A DNA stretch of 31,608 nt from an uncultured Clostridia bacterium (GTDB taxonomy: Bacteria > Bacillota > Clostridia > TANB77 > RGIG9151). The notes under the pieces are model-generated. The model had not been told where the DNA came from, searched no databases, and saw only the letters and a program-made list of their open reading frames with translations. This document shows, in pieces, positions 22,203 through 30,634 of this stretch (the stretch's first letter is position 1; every line of letters starts with the position of its first letter). Made by a program: the position numbers and the translations under genes. The stretch covers positions 1 to 31,608 of the forward strand of contig CAKSUD010000013.1 in assembly GCA_934500865.1 (NCBI GenBank). The letters run 5' to 3'.

Positions 22203-23132
22203 ATGAAATCTAAAGTTTTGGTTATTGCAGGACCTACTGCATCCGGAAAAACTAAAATAGGTGTAGAATTGGCAAAAAGATTAAACGGAGAAATAATTTC
22301 TGCTGATTCTATGCAAATATATAAACATATGAATATTGGGACTGCAAAGCCGACGATTAATGAAATGCAAAACATTCCCCACTATTTAATTGACTTTGTT
22401 GAAATTGGTGAGAACTTCAGTGTTGTACAATATAAAGAGATGGCTACAAAGTGCATAGAAGATATATTGTCTCGTGGCAAAGTGCCTATTTTTGTTGGTG
22501 GAACTGGTTTATATATAAATAGTATAACTGAAGAGATTAAATATGATGAAGCGGCAGAAAATAAAGAAATAAGAGAAAAACTTGAAAAAATAGCCGAAAC
22601 AGAAGGCAATGAAAGATTATATGAAAAACTTAAAGAAGTAGATATTGATACATACAATAGATTGCACATAAACGATACAAAGCGTATCATTAGAGCATTA
22701 GAAGTTTTTGAGGCTACAGGAATAACTATTACAGAGCATCAAAAAATGTCTAAAGAAATAGAAAAAAAATACGATTATAAAATTGTAGGTTTATGGATGG
22801 AACGTGAAAATTTATATAATAGAATAAATTTGCGCGTAGATAAAATGATTGAAGACGGACTTGAAGACGAAGCAAGAAACATAATAGATATGATTAAGAA
22901 CAAGGGGAAAATTACTTCATTCCAAGCAATAGGTTATAAAGAATTCTTAAAATATTTTAATGGAGAAGTGAGCCTAGAGGATGCAATTGCATCTATAAAA
23001 CAGGAATCAAGGCGATATGCAAAACGCCAAGTTACATGGTTTAAGAGAACTAATGGATTAAAATGGATAAATGTAGAACGAGATATAAATGATGTTATAA
23101 ATGATATTATTAATTACTATGAGGAGGAATAA
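22203..23132 (+). CDS. miaA: tRNA dimethylallyltransferase MiaA
   Basis: MiaA transfers a dimethylallyl group to A37 of tRNAs that read UNN codons. The 309-residue protein has the P-loop GPTASGKT (10-17), the conserved SADSMQIYKHMNIGTAKP block, GGTGLYI and a C-terminal RRYAKRQVTWFKR. Length is normal. It is followed 2 nt later by hfq, the classic miaA-hfq pair, but mutS and mutL, which often come before, are not here. AAAGGAG precedes the ATG. Confidence 0.97.
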   Translation: MKSKVLVIAGPTASGKTKIGVELAKRLNGEIISADSMQIYKHMNIGTAKPTINEMQNIPHYLIDFVEIGENFSVVQYKEMATKCIEDILSRGKVPIFVGGTGLYINSITEEIKYDEAAENKEIREKLEKIAETEGNERLYEKLKEVDIDTYNRLHINDTKRIIRALEVFEATGITITEHQKMSKEIEKKYDYKIVGLWMERENLYNRINLRVDKMIEDGLEDEARNIIDMIKNKGKITSFQAIGYKEFLKYFNGEVSLEDAIASIKQESRRYAKRQVTWFKRTNGLKWINVERDINDVINDIINYYEEE

Positions 23133-23134
23133 AA

Positions 23135-23398
23135 ATGGCTAATTTACAAGATTTGTTTTTGAACCAGGCTAGAAAGGATAAAATTATGGTTAATATATAC
23201 TTAACCAGTGGATTTCAATATAAAGGCATAGTAAGAGGATTTGATAACTTTGTTATAATGCTTGAAAATGAGGGAAGACAATCTTTAATTTATAAACATG
23301 CTATAGCTACAATTATTCCTACAAAAAATGTAAAGACAATGCTAGGAACAGAAGACCAACCATTTGATTTCGTAGAAAGTGCAAATCAAATATTATAA
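23135..23398 (+). CDS. hfq: RNA chaperone Hfq
   Basis: This 87-residue Sm-like protein forms a hexameric ring that binds small RNAs and A- or U-rich RNA. Sm1 (about 10-50: FLNQARKDK, VNIYLTSG, GFDNFVIML) and Sm2 (IYKHAIATIIP, about 54-64) are intact; YKHAI is the normal form of the YKH motif. There is a short C-terminal tail, typical of Gram-positive Hfq. It is coupled to miaA, whose terminal codons overlap the GAGGAGG SD of hfq. Confidence 0.97.
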   Translation: MANLQDLFLNQARKDKIMVNIYLTSGFQYKGIVRGFDNFVIMLENEGRQSLIYKHAIATIIPTKNVKTMLGTEDQPFDFVESANQIL

Positions 23399-23438
23399 GA
23401 TAGTATAGTAAAATTACAAAAGATAATTTGGAGGAAGC

Positions 23439-24674
23439 ATGGATACCGCAAACAAGGTATATCGTAAGAAAAAGAGTGGAGTAAAATGGGGTAGATTTGT
23501 AATAATTGCACTTGTATGTGCATATATTATAATGTTTGTCTACACCTTTTTTGCGCAGTCCGTAGAAACAACCAATATAACATATGGGAAACTCGAAATG
23601 GTAGAAACGGTATATGGATACATAACTAGAAATGAGCAAATAGTGACTTCTAATTTAAGCGGAGAATTATATCCGGTAATGAATGAAGGCGAAAGAGTAT
23701 CTAAGGGACAGGCTGTCGCAGTTGTAAAAAATGACAACAGTGAAGTTATTTCGGAAAAAATAAAAGAAGTAACGAAAAAAATGAATGCATTTACTACACC
23801 GGGGATTTTTAATAAAGATATAATGTTACTCGATAATGAAGTAAATTCTGTGTTGGAGGATTTATCCGCCGCTAGCTATAATGTAAGTTTTTCTTCACTC
23901 AAAGAGACTAGAAATAAAATAGAAACAAGGCTTAACAAAAAGTCGGCTATTATTGGTGAAAATAGTGCAAAAGGCTCGGCAGAGAGAGCATATTATGAGG
24001 AATTAAAAAAATATGAGTCTCAGCTTACATATTCACAACAGGAACTCACAGCCCCAATTGCGGGAACGGTGGCTTATAAGCTAGATGGTTATGAAAATGT
24101 GTTTTCGTCAAAAGCGATATCCGATTATGATGCTAGCACATTAGAAGGATTAAATATTCCAACAGGAGAATTGGTAGGTTCTATAAAACCTAACTCATTT
24201 AAAATAGTAGATAATATAGAGGGATATATAACAGTTATATCTGGTTCAGAAGAATCTTTGAATGTTAAAGTAGATAAAAAGGTAAAATTAAGGTTCCCGG
24301 AAATCTCTCAAGACGACATTACCGGAAAAGTTGAATTTTTAAGCTTTGAAGATGGAAAAGCAGTTATTACATTTAGAATAAACAGAGGAATTGAAAGCTT
24401 AATAAATTACAGAAAATTAAAAGTTGATATAATTTGGGACAATGAGAGTGGAATGAAAGTACCATCAAAAGCTATAAAATTTACTGATGATGGAGATAAG
24501 ATTTTTGTTATAAATGGAAATCGAGTTATAGAAAAAGATGTAAATGTAATTGCAAATTGGAATGGTGAGGCTATTATTGAAGAAAAAGATAATAGTAGAA
24601 TTTTCTTATATGATGCAATTGCGCTTGATGCCCAAAAGGTAAACTCTAAAAAAATAATTGTTTCAGAGAAATAA
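23439..24674 (+). CDS. HlyD-like membrane protein of the sepF locus
   Basis: This 411-residue protein has a short basic N-terminus, one membrane helix (about residues 18-38) and an extracytoplasmic part. The latter resembles HlyD/membrane-fusion adaptors: a split biotinyl-lipoyl-like domain (SGELYPVMNEGERVSKGQAV near 72-91 and LTAPIAGTVAYKLDGYEN near 199-216) flanking a helical hairpin, then a beta-barrel (about 260-330). No transporter is encoded next to it. Genes of this type are often found directly before sepF in Clostridia and are sometimes annotated as HlyD-family proteins; their role in division or envelope is unknown. TTGGAGGAAGC precedes the ATG. The operon with miaA-hfq probably continues to here. 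Confidence 0.8.
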   Translation: MDTANKVYRKKKSGVKWGRFVIIALVCAYIIMFVYTFFAQSVETTNITYGKLEMVETVYGYITRNEQIVTSNLSGELYPVMNEGERVSKGQAVAVVKNDNSEVISEKIKEVTKKMNAFTTPGIFNKDIMLLDNEVNSVLEDLSAASYNVSFSSLKETRNKIETRLNKKSAIIGENSAKGSAERAYYEELKKYESQLTYSQQELTAPIAGTVAYKLDGYENVFSSKAISDYDASTLEGLNIPTGELVGSIKPNSFKIVDNIEGYITVISGSEESLNVKVDKKVKLRFPEISQDDITGKVEFLSFEDGKAVITFRINRGIESLINYRKLKVDIIWDNESGMKVPSKAIKFTDDGDKIFVINGNRVIEKDVNVIANWNGEAIIEEKDNSRIFLYDAIALDAQKVNSKKIIVSEK

Positions 24675-24681
24675 AAATAAC

Positions 24682-24708
24682 TAAAGTTTTTAATTTTTCT
24701 GCCGATAT
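24682..24708 (+). promoter_or_regulatory. Sigma-28-type promoter of sepF
   Basis: TAAAGTTT (24682-24689), exactly 11 nt, then GCCGATAT (24701-24708). This is a full match to the SigD/FliA consensus. The predicted start is near 24715, leaving a leader of about 70 nt before sepF. Confidence 0.8.
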
Positions 24709-24786
24709 ATAAATCGGAACGAATACTAAAGAAATGCGTTGGCTATTTTAAAGCTAATGTAAAAAAATACGCAGGGAGGTTTGAAT

Positions 24787-25239
24787 ATGTCAGCTTTAAT
24801 CAACAAGATGTTGAATCTAGTCGGCTTCGATAACGAAGAAGAACTCATGGAAGAGGAAGGTTACAATTCAAATACATCAAATAGTAATCAAGAAAATGTC
24901 AAGGGAAACACTAACCCGTTTAAGAAGAATTCTAAAGTGGTTAATCTTTCTGATGCTAATCAGCTTAAATTAGTTGTTATGCAACCAAACTCATTTGACG
25001 ATGCTCAAGATGTATGTGACCACTTAAAGGAGAAAAAACCAGTAGTAATTAATTTGGAGTATGCAGATAAGGACACAGCAAGAAGGCTTATTGACTTCTT
25101 GAGTGGAGCTGTTTATGGCGTAGATGGTCATATTGAAAAAGTTTCCACATCTATATTTTTATTAGTTCCTTATAATGTAGATATTTTAAACACAGCAAAA
25201 GAAGACAAAAACAAAGGAACTTTTCCTTGGATAAAGTAA
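24787..25239 (+). CDS. sepF: Cell division protein SepF
   Basis: SepF binds the C-terminal tail of FtsZ, bundles filaments and tethers the Z-ring to the membrane through its N-terminal amphipathic helix. GGGAGGT ends at 24780, so the ATG at 24787 is preferred over the TTG at 24781, giving 150 residues. The N-terminal helix (SALINKMLNLVGF) is followed by a low-complexity Asn/Ser linker (about 25-50) and the SepF domain: KVVNLSDAN, VMQPNSFDDAQ, PVVINLEYADKDTARRLIDFLSG compared with the family, then VYGVDGHIEKVSTSIFLLVP. The usual yggS/ylmE before it and ylmG/ylmH between it and divIVA are missing. A sigma-28-like promoter stands directly upstream. Confidence 0.95.
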   Translation: MSALINKMLNLVGFDNEEELMEEEGYNSNTSNSNQENVKGNTNPFKKNSKVVNLSDANQLKLVVMQPNSFDDAQDVCDHLKEKKPVVINLEYADKDTARRLIDFLSGAVYGVDGHIEKVSTSIFLLVPYNVDILNTAKEDKNKGTFPWIK

Positions 25240-25255
25240 TAAGTTGATTTCCCCT

Positions 25256-25284
25256 AAGGTCCTTACAATATATGTATGGACCTT
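25256..25284 (+). other. Hairpin between sepF and divIVA
   Basis: AAGGTCC (25256-25262) pairs with GGACCTT (25278-25284), with an inner ACA/TGT extension. Only a weak T-rich tail follows (ATTGTATTATT), so it may be a partial terminator or an mRNA-stability element that sets the ratio of SepF to DivIVA. Confidence 0.55.
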
Positions 25285-25315
25285 ATTGTATTATTGTGAA
25301 AGGATGTTGAATAAT

Positions 25316-25750
25316 ATGCTTACACCACTCGAATTAGAAAAGAAAGAATTTAAAGGCGGAATAGGATATTCTAAACGCTCAGTTAATGAATTTTATGAGA
25401 AACTCAGAGCAGATTATGAGACTATCTATAAGGAAAACATAGAATTAAAGGATAAAATTAGCTTGCTTAACGAAGCAATAAGCCAATATAAAGCTATGGA
25501 AGAAGTATTAAAAACGGCAATGATAAATGCTCAAACATCAGCAGAAGAAATTAAGAAAAACGCACAAGAAAAAGCTGAAAATATAATACAAGAAGCTGAA
25601 TTTTTGGCACAAAAAAATAGAGAGTTTTCTAATCAAGAAGTAATAGATGCAAAAGCAGAAGCAGAAAACCTAAGAAAAGAAATGCAAGTATATAAAGCAA
25701 AAGTAGAAGCAATTTTAAAATCACAAATGGAAATGCTAAGCGAAGTTTAA
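25316..25750 (+). CDS. divIVA: DivIVA-family protein
   Basis: DivIVA is a coiled-coil protein that marks curved membrane at septa and poles and positions division or sporulation factors. The open frame begins at 25244, but the family N-terminus MLTPLELEKKEFKGGI starts at ATG 25316, with GAAAGGA 11 nt upstream; this gives 144 residues. The membrane-binding N-terminal domain (to about 60, with YSKRSVNEFYEKL) is followed by a continuous coiled coil rich in Ala, Glu and Lys. It is the last gene before a strong terminator, so sepF-divIVA form the end of this unit. Confidence 0.9.
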   Translation: MLTPLELEKKEFKGGIGYSKRSVNEFYEKLRADYETIYKENIELKDKISLLNEAISQYKAMEEVLKTAMINAQTSAEEIKKNAQEKAENIIQEAEFLAQKNREFSNQEVIDAKAEAENLRKEMQVYKAKVEAILKSQMEMLSEV

Positions 25751-25789
25751 TCCTCAAAAAACAGGAATGTTTTAAAATTGTGAATTGTT

Positions 25790-25828
25790 AAAAGACATAC
25801 AACCTGAATAATAGGTTGTATGTCTTTT
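25790..25828. terminator. Strong intrinsic terminator after divIVA
   Basis: AAAAGACATACAACCT pairs perfectly with its complement over 16 bp around a 7-nt loop, ending in TTTT. Confidence 0.9.
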
Positions 25829-25873
25829 GCACGTTTGGGCTGAAACTACCTGCAAAAAGCTATTATAGCGAAT

Positions 25874-25903
25874 TTTACACACAATGGCCTTTGTTATCAT
25901 AAT
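25874..25903 (+). promoter_or_regulatory. Possible promoter of the murA-fts cluster
   Basis: TTTACA (25874-25879), 18 nt, then CATAAT (25898-25903). It lies about 30 nt before the murA ATG. Confidence 0.55.
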
Positions 25904-25935
25904 ATGTAGAGAGATAAGATTATGGAGGTTATAAA

Positions 25936-27192
25936 ATGGATACATATTTAATAACAGGGGGCAATAAGCTAAAAGGCGAGATAGAGTTACAAGGCTCTAA
26001 AAACTCGTCATTGCCTATAATTGCTGCTAGTATTTTAATAGATGGCATTGTAAATATATCTAAATGTCCTAATATAAGTGACACTATTGCTATGCAGGAA
26101 TTATTAGAGATTTTAGGGTGCAAAGTAACTAATGAAAACGGGAATTTAATAATAGATTCACGAACGTGTGATAAAGACGAAATACCTGAAGATTTAATGA
26201 AGGAAATAAGGTCATCAATTGTATTTATGGGACCGATGCTTGCTAAACATAAACGGGTTATTTTAACTTATCCTGGCGGATGTGAGATTGGTGCTAGACC
26301 CATTGACTTACATTTGAGCGGATTAATTCAATTAGGTGCAAGAATAAATGAAACTCACGGATATATTGTTTGTGAGACAGATAAGTTAAAAGGAAATGAA
26401 ATCGATTTGGACTTCCCAAGTGTCGGAGCAACGGAAAACATTATGCTTGCAGCAGTATTAGCAGAAGGAAATACAATAATCAGAAATGTGGCAAGAGAAC
26501 CGGAGATTATCGACTTACAAAATTTCTTAAATAAGGCAGGGGCGAAAATAGAAGGTGCTGGAAGTAACGTAATTAAAATAAGCGGTGTGAAAGCATTACA
26601 CGATGTAGAGTATACAATTACAGGAGATAGGATAGTGGCCGGAACTTATCTATGTGGAGCTGCAATTACCGGAGGAGAGTTACTTGTAAAAGGCGTGATT
26701 CCAGAGTATATACGCTCTACTTTGCATAAATTAAAAGAGTCAGGGTGCCAGATTAAAATTTATAATAAGGAAGATATTTTATTAAAAGCACCTGAAAGAT
26801 TAAGAGCAATAAACACTATAAAAACTATGCCGTTTCCCGGGTTTCCAACTGATATGCAGTCACAAATGGTTACAATGCTAAGTTTGGCACAGGGAACATC
26901 TATAGTAATTGAAAATATTTTTGAAAATAGGTATAAATACATTTCGGAATTGACAAAAATGGGAGCGAAAATTACAATAGAAGGGAAAACTGCAGTTATA
27001 AAAGGTGTAAAAAAACTTATGGGTGCTACTGTTGAGGCAAAGGAATTAAGGGGAGGCGCAAGCCTGGTATTAGCCGGACTCGCTGCTGAGGGTGAAACTA
27101 AAATAAATGGTATCCATTATATTGAACGCGGATATGAAAACTTTGTTGATAATCTACAAGGAATTGGAGCAAAAATAGCGAAAATAACATAG
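25936..27192 (+). CDS. murA: UDP-N-acetylglucosamine 1-carboxyvinyltransferase MurA
   Basis: MurA transfers enolpyruvate from PEP to UDP-GlcNAc, the first committed step of peptidoglycan synthesis. The 418-residue protein has the N-terminal GSKNSSLPI block (normally GAKNAALP), the catalytic loop PGGCEIGARPID with Cys116 (the fosfomycin-reactive cysteine), FPSVGATENIMLAA, and PFPGFPTDMQSQ. C-terminal ELRGGASLVLAGLAA and IERGYENF are typical. Because Cys116 is present, fosfomycin should bind; resistance by Asp substitution is not indicated. GGAGG precedes the ATG. It starts a cluster that leads into ftsQ, sbp, ftsA and ftsZ. Confidence 0.97.
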   Translation: MDTYLITGGNKLKGEIELQGSKNSSLPIIAASILIDGIVNISKCPNISDTIAMQELLEILGCKVTNENGNLIIDSRTCDKDEIPEDLMKEIRSSIVFMGPMLAKHKRVILTYPGGCEIGARPIDLHLSGLIQLGARINETHGYIVCETDKLKGNEIDLDFPSVGATENIMLAAVLAEGNTIIRNVAREPEIIDLQNFLNKAGAKIEGAGSNVIKISGVKALHDVEYTITGDRIVAGTYLCGAAITGGELLVKGVIPEYIRSTLHKLKESGCQIKIYNKEDILLKAPERLRAINTIKTMPFPGFPTDMQSQMVTMLSLAQGTSIVIENIFENRYKYISELTKMGAKITIEGKTAVIKGVKKLMGATVEAKELRGGASLVLAGLAAEGETKINGIHYIERGYENFVDNLQGIGAKIAKIT

Positions 27193-27213
27193 ACGAAGGG
27201 ACTGATACAAAAG

Positions 27214-27984
27214 ATGAGCAATATTGTGAAGATTAGTAAACTAAAAAGAAAAGCTAAGAGTCACGTTGGAGTTCTTAGCTTTCTTTTAGTTGCTACGATT
27301 GCCTGTTTCTTTCTGACATCACCGGTTTTTTCAATAGAAAGTGTAACCGTTTCGGGGAATGGTAAAATTCCTAGTGAAGAAATAATAAGTACTTCCGGTA
27401 TCACTTATGAGCAAAACATTTTAAGAATAGATAAGTTTTCTATAATTAATAAAATTTTAACAATACCATATATAAAAAATGTTGAAATAAAGCGTAACTG
27501 GCCCAATGAAATATGTATAGAAGTTGAGGAAAATGCAGAAGTGGCAGAAATTACATTTTATGGCTCTAAAATTTTATTAGATGAAGTTGGAACGATTTTA
27601 GAAGTTGTGACGGATAATACTCCAACAGATTGCGTTAAATTTGAGGGAATATCTGCTAAAAGTATTACTACCGGAAATAAGCTTGAATGTAATGAAAAAG
27701 AAATGTTAGAATCTTACTTAGAAATATTGAAGATTTTTAAGAATAATGATATGCTAAATGAGATTGAAAGAATATTTACTGATGATGGAAGTTATTTGGT
27801 AAGTTTAAAAGCCGGACATGTTGCTTGTATCGGAGATACAAAAAACTTGCAGTATAAACTACTACTATTAAAAGAAATTATAGCTAGAGAAACTAATCCG
27901 GTATATGTAAATTTATCCGATTTAAATATGATAGTTACGAAACCGGTTTGGGGTATGTTTGATAATGAATCTACCCAAAACTAA
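27214..27984 (+). CDS. ftsQ: Cell division protein FtsQ/DivIB
   Basis: This is a bitopic septal protein of the FtsQ-FtsL-FtsB complex. The 256-residue protein has a short basic cytoplasmic N-terminus (KISKLKRKAKS), one membrane helix (about 18-36), a POTRA domain (about 38-110: FSIESVTVSGNGKIP, ILRIDKF, IPYIKNVEIKRNWPNEICIEVEE) and an FtsQ beta domain. It is small for DivIB because the C-terminal tail is short. The start is ATG 27214; the best SD-like GAAGGGA is 12 nt upstream, longer than usual, so translation may be modest. Confidence 0.92.
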   Translation: MSNIVKISKLKRKAKSHVGVLSFLLVATIACFFLTSPVFSIESVTVSGNGKIPSEEIISTSGITYEQNILRIDKFSIINKILTIPYIKNVEIKRNWPNEICIEVEENAEVAEITFYGSKILLDEVGTILEVVTDNTPTDCVKFEGISAKSITTGNKLECNEKEMLESYLEILKIFKNNDMLNEIERIFTDDGSYLVSLKAGHVACIGDTKNLQYKLLLLKEIIARETNPVYVNLSDLNMIVTKPVWGMFDNESTQN

Positions 27985-28010
27985 AGAAGAAATAAATATG
28001 AGGTGAGTAA

Positions 28011-28790
28011 ATGAAGAATAAAGAGTTTATAATAACAATTACGATTATATGCTTTATATTGGGACTTATGCTTACAATGCAGCTAAAAACTGTTCAAGTA
28101 AATGAGGACAAAAGCAATACAAGAACATCCGAGGTTCAAGCACAATATGCAGAATTAAAGAAAAATTATGATGCAAAACTAGTGGAAATAGAAGAATTAA
28201 ACAAAGTTTTGGAAGAATACAGAAAAGCTGAAACTGATGAAGAAACAGTAGAATTGTTAAAAGCAGAGCTAAAGAAGGCCCAACAAGATGCCGGACTTAC
28301 AAATGTTAGAGGCGCCGGACTTACGGTTGTTATGGAAGATAGTTTGGCTGATTTTGGAAGTGGAATAGACTTAAATAATTATTTAGTACATGATGAAGAC
28401 ATATTAAAAGTTGTAAACGAATTGAAAAGTGCCGGAGCAGAGGCGATTTCAGTTAATAATCAAAGGATAATTAGTACATCTGAGATAAGATGTGCGGGAA
28501 CAACTATATTTATAAATGGTGAGAGAATTGGTGCACCATTTACAATTAAAGCGATTGGAGACCCGGCACTACTTGAAAGTGCAATGACAATGCGTGGGGG
28601 AAATGTAGATATATTAAAAGAATGGGGAATAAGATTTACTATTACTCGTGAATCAGACATTGTAATTACAAAATACAATAAAGCAATTTCTAGTAAATAT
28701 TTAACTACGGTAACAGAAGATGTGACTAGTAACTCTACATCAACATCACAAGTATCTTTGTTTAAGTCAAAGAAAGACGATGTGGGATAG
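28011..28790 (+). CDS. DUF881 family membrane protein
   Basis: The 259-residue protein has an N-terminal membrane helix (about 5-24), a coiled coil (about 38-95: QAQYAELKKNYDAKLVEIEE region), then the DUF881 domain with GAGLTVVMEDS, LVHDEDILKVVNELKSAGAEAISVNNQRI and EIRCAGTTIFINGERIGAPF. Members sit next to sbp and the fts genes in many Firmicutes and Actinobacteria; the B. subtilis relatives YlxW and YlxX are near the divIB cluster. Molecular function is not settled. A Ser/Thr tail of 35 residues follows the domain. GAGGTGAG precedes the ATG. Confidence 0.9.
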   Translation: MKNKEFIITITIICFILGLMLTMQLKTVQVNEDKSNTRTSEVQAQYAELKKNYDAKLVEIEELNKVLEEYRKAETDEETVELLKAELKKAQQDAGLTNVRGAGLTVVMEDSLADFGSGIDLNNYLVHDEDILKVVNELKSAGAEAISVNNQRIISTSEIRCAGTTIFINGERIGAPFTIKAIGDPALLESAMTMRGGNVDILKEWGIRFTITRESDIVITKYNKAISSKYLTTVTEDVTSNSTSTSQVSLFKSKKDDVG

Positions 28791-28828
28791 ATAAAGTAAA
28801 AATGATTTGAATGAGGGGTTGAAACGAA

Positions 28829-29176
28829 ATGATAATTCCTTTGATTGGATTATGTCTTGGAATAATTTTAGCATTATATATGCCTGCTATTGATTATACA
28901 TATGCAAGTTATTTAGCAATCGCTATTTTAGCTTGCCTAGACTCTGTTTTTGGCGGAGTAGCAAGCTTTTTAGAGAAGAAATTTAACATTCATATTTTTG
29001 TAAGTGGTTTCTTTGGAAATGCGTTACTTGCGGTTATTTTGACGTATCTTGGAGAAAAATTAGGAATAGATTTGTACTTGGCTGCTGTATTTGTTTTTGG
29101 TAACAGAATATTTTTAAATTTTGCAATAATTCGAAGATACCTCTTGAATAAATTCCAAAAACAAGATAATATATAG
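28829..29176 (+). CDS. sbp: Small basic protein Sbp (DUF1290)
   Basis: This 115-residue membrane protein has about three to four helices (about 3-18, 24-45, 60-78, 83-102) and the conserved patterns IPLIGLCLGI, YLAIAILACLDSVFGG and a closing basic tail IIRRYLLNKFQ. In B. subtilis sbp lies in the ylxW-ylxX-sbp-ftsA-ftsZ cluster, and the same order is kept here. Its role is unknown, but its conserved place beside ftsA suggests the division apparatus. A GAGGGG SD precedes the ATG. Confidence 0.92.
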   Translation: MIIPLIGLCLGIILALYMPAIDYTYASYLAIAILACLDSVFGGVASFLEKKFNIHIFVSGFFGNALLAVILTYLGEKLGIDLYLAAVFVFGNRIFLNFAIIRRYLLNKFQKQDNI

Positions 29177-29210
29177 TAGGTAAAAGTTTTACATAAGAAA
29201 AAATGGTTTT

Positions 29211-29307
29211 TGAAGGTAAGCCTTCATATATGAGCCTCTGAAATCTATATATGCTTTTGATATGAAAAGCATTGGGTAACTATTAAAAAATAGTTACTAT
29301 AAGTAAC
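29211..29307 (+). other. Three tandem hairpins in the sbp-ftsA gap
   Basis: TGAAGG/CCTTCA (29211-29226, 4-nt loop), ATGCTTTT/AAAAGCAT (29251-29272) and GTAACTATT/AATAGTTAC (29276-29297). The right arm of the third can instead pair with GTAAC at 29303-29307. None is followed by a T-run. The gap of about 150 bases has no obvious sigma-A promoter. Confidence 0.6.
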
Positions 29308-29328
29308 AGTAGATCGGGGTGTTTAGTT

Positions 29329-30570
29329 TTGTACAATGATGTAATAGTAGGCGTTGATATAGGCTCATCTAAAGTTAGTACGGTAATTGCAAAAGCGAAT
29401 AAGCAAGGACAAATGGAATTTATGGGAGCAGGACTCGCTCCTTGTACAGGAATAAAAAAAGGTTTGATAGTTGACTTAGAATCTGTTTCAAGAGCGGTAA
29501 GGGCTTCTGTTTCAATGGCAGAAAAGGCTGCAAACACGAGAGTAAGTGCTGTGCATTTGGCATTGTCAGGCTTTCATACAGTTTTAGTCCCATCTAGGGG
29601 TAAGATAAATTTTGATGGAAATATGAAAGAAATTATGCCTGAGGATGTAAGTAGGGTGCTAAAAGATGCAAAAAGTTTTGACATACCATATGATAGACAA
29701 GTAGTAGATGTAATTCCTAACCAGTACATAATAGACGGATATGATGAGATAGTGGATCCTACAGGTATGATGGGAGCGATTGTAGAAGTAGACGCAGATG
29801 TTGTGCTGGGAAGTACGATCGCAACTCAAAGTTTATTAAAGAGTGTGGAACGTGCCGGTTATCAAGTGGCAGGAATTATAGTAGAAGCACTAGCTACAAG
29901 TGAAGTGATTTTAACTTCCGAAGAAAAAGAGTTAGGTGTTTTGCAAGTAGATATAGGAGCAGGGAAAACGGATTATGCATTCTTTAAAAATGGAAGAATA
30001 AAGCATTATGATTCTATTCCGATAGGCGGAGAAAATATTACAAATGATATTGTAATAGGATTAAAAGTATCGTATAATGAAGCCGATAGATTAAAAAAAC
30101 AGTTCCCTTTATCACAAAAATCCTTGATAAATAACGACCAAAGTATTACAATATATTCGATCGGCGAAAATAAACAAAAGACAATAAGAATTTCCGATGT
30201 TGTAGATTTAGTCGAAGCACGTATTTCGGAGATTTTTACAATATTAAATAGTAGGCTTGAAGAAGCTGGAATAAAGCAAGAAATAGAGGCTGGTGTGGTG
30301 TTAGTGGGACAAGGTGTGTACCATATCGCCGGTGCCGGTGAAATGGCCCAAGCGGCTCTAAATATACCAGCTAGATTTGTTAATCCTAAATTGCCTGTAG
30401 GCTTAAAACTTAGTTTTGTTACATCACTTGGAATTGTAAAATATGTAGCAGGAATGAGTTTGGGAGAAAGAGATGTAGAAATCCTAAATAAGCATAAAGA
30501 AGTAGAAGAGGTTCCTACAGTTGAAGAAGAAGGACTTATTACTAAGTTCATTAAGTTTTGGAAAAAATAG
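29329..30570 (+). CDS. ftsA: Cell division protein FtsA
   Basis: FtsA is an actin-like ATPase that tethers FtsZ to the membrane. The 413-residue protein has the phosphate-1 motif VGVDIGSSKVSTVIA, the IIVEALATSEV region before the second phosphate loop GVLQVDIGAGKTDYAFF, and the adenosine-site VLVGQGVYHIAGAGEMA. The C-terminus GLITKFIKFWKK is the amphipathic membrane-targeting helix. The start is a TTG 7 nt after CGGGGTG (29315-29321); no ATG fits in frame near the SD. A hairpin of about 36 nt separates it from ftsZ. Confidence 0.96.
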   Translation: MYNDVIVGVDIGSSKVSTVIAKANKQGQMEFMGAGLAPCTGIKKGLIVDLESVSRAVRASVSMAEKAANTRVSAVHLALSGFHTVLVPSRGKINFDGNMKEIMPEDVSRVLKDAKSFDIPYDRQVVDVIPNQYIIDGYDEIVDPTGMMGAIVEVDADVVLGSTIATQSLLKSVERAGYQVAGIIVEALATSEVILTSEEKELGVLQVDIGAGKTDYAFFKNGRIKHYDSIPIGGENITNDIVIGLKVSYNEADRLKKQFPLSQKSLINNDQSITIYSIGENKQKTIRISDVVDLVEARISEIFTILNSRLEEAGIKQEIEAGVVLVGQGVYHIAGAGEMAQAALNIPARFVNPKLPVGLKLSFVTSLGIVKYVAGMSLGERDVEILNKHKEVEEVPTVEEEGLITKFIKFWKK

Positions 30571-30606
30571 AACAATGGGTGTGGCGAGTTGCCGTGTAAC
30601 ATTGTT
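30571..30606 (+). other. Hairpin between ftsA and ftsZ
   Basis: AACAATG pairs with CATTGTT, with an inner GGC/GCC. It starts right at the ftsA stop and has no T-run. It lies 14 nt before the ftsZ SD and may affect mRNA stability or the ratio of the two proteins. Confidence 0.55.
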
Positions 30607-30634
30607 GGTTTCACAATAAGAAGGAGGAATTTAT

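Noticed and set aside
30082..30089. GCCGATAG inside ftsA as a further sigma-28 promoter
   Set aside because: It is in coding sequence, the TAAA is 16 nt away and the rest of the -35 does not match.
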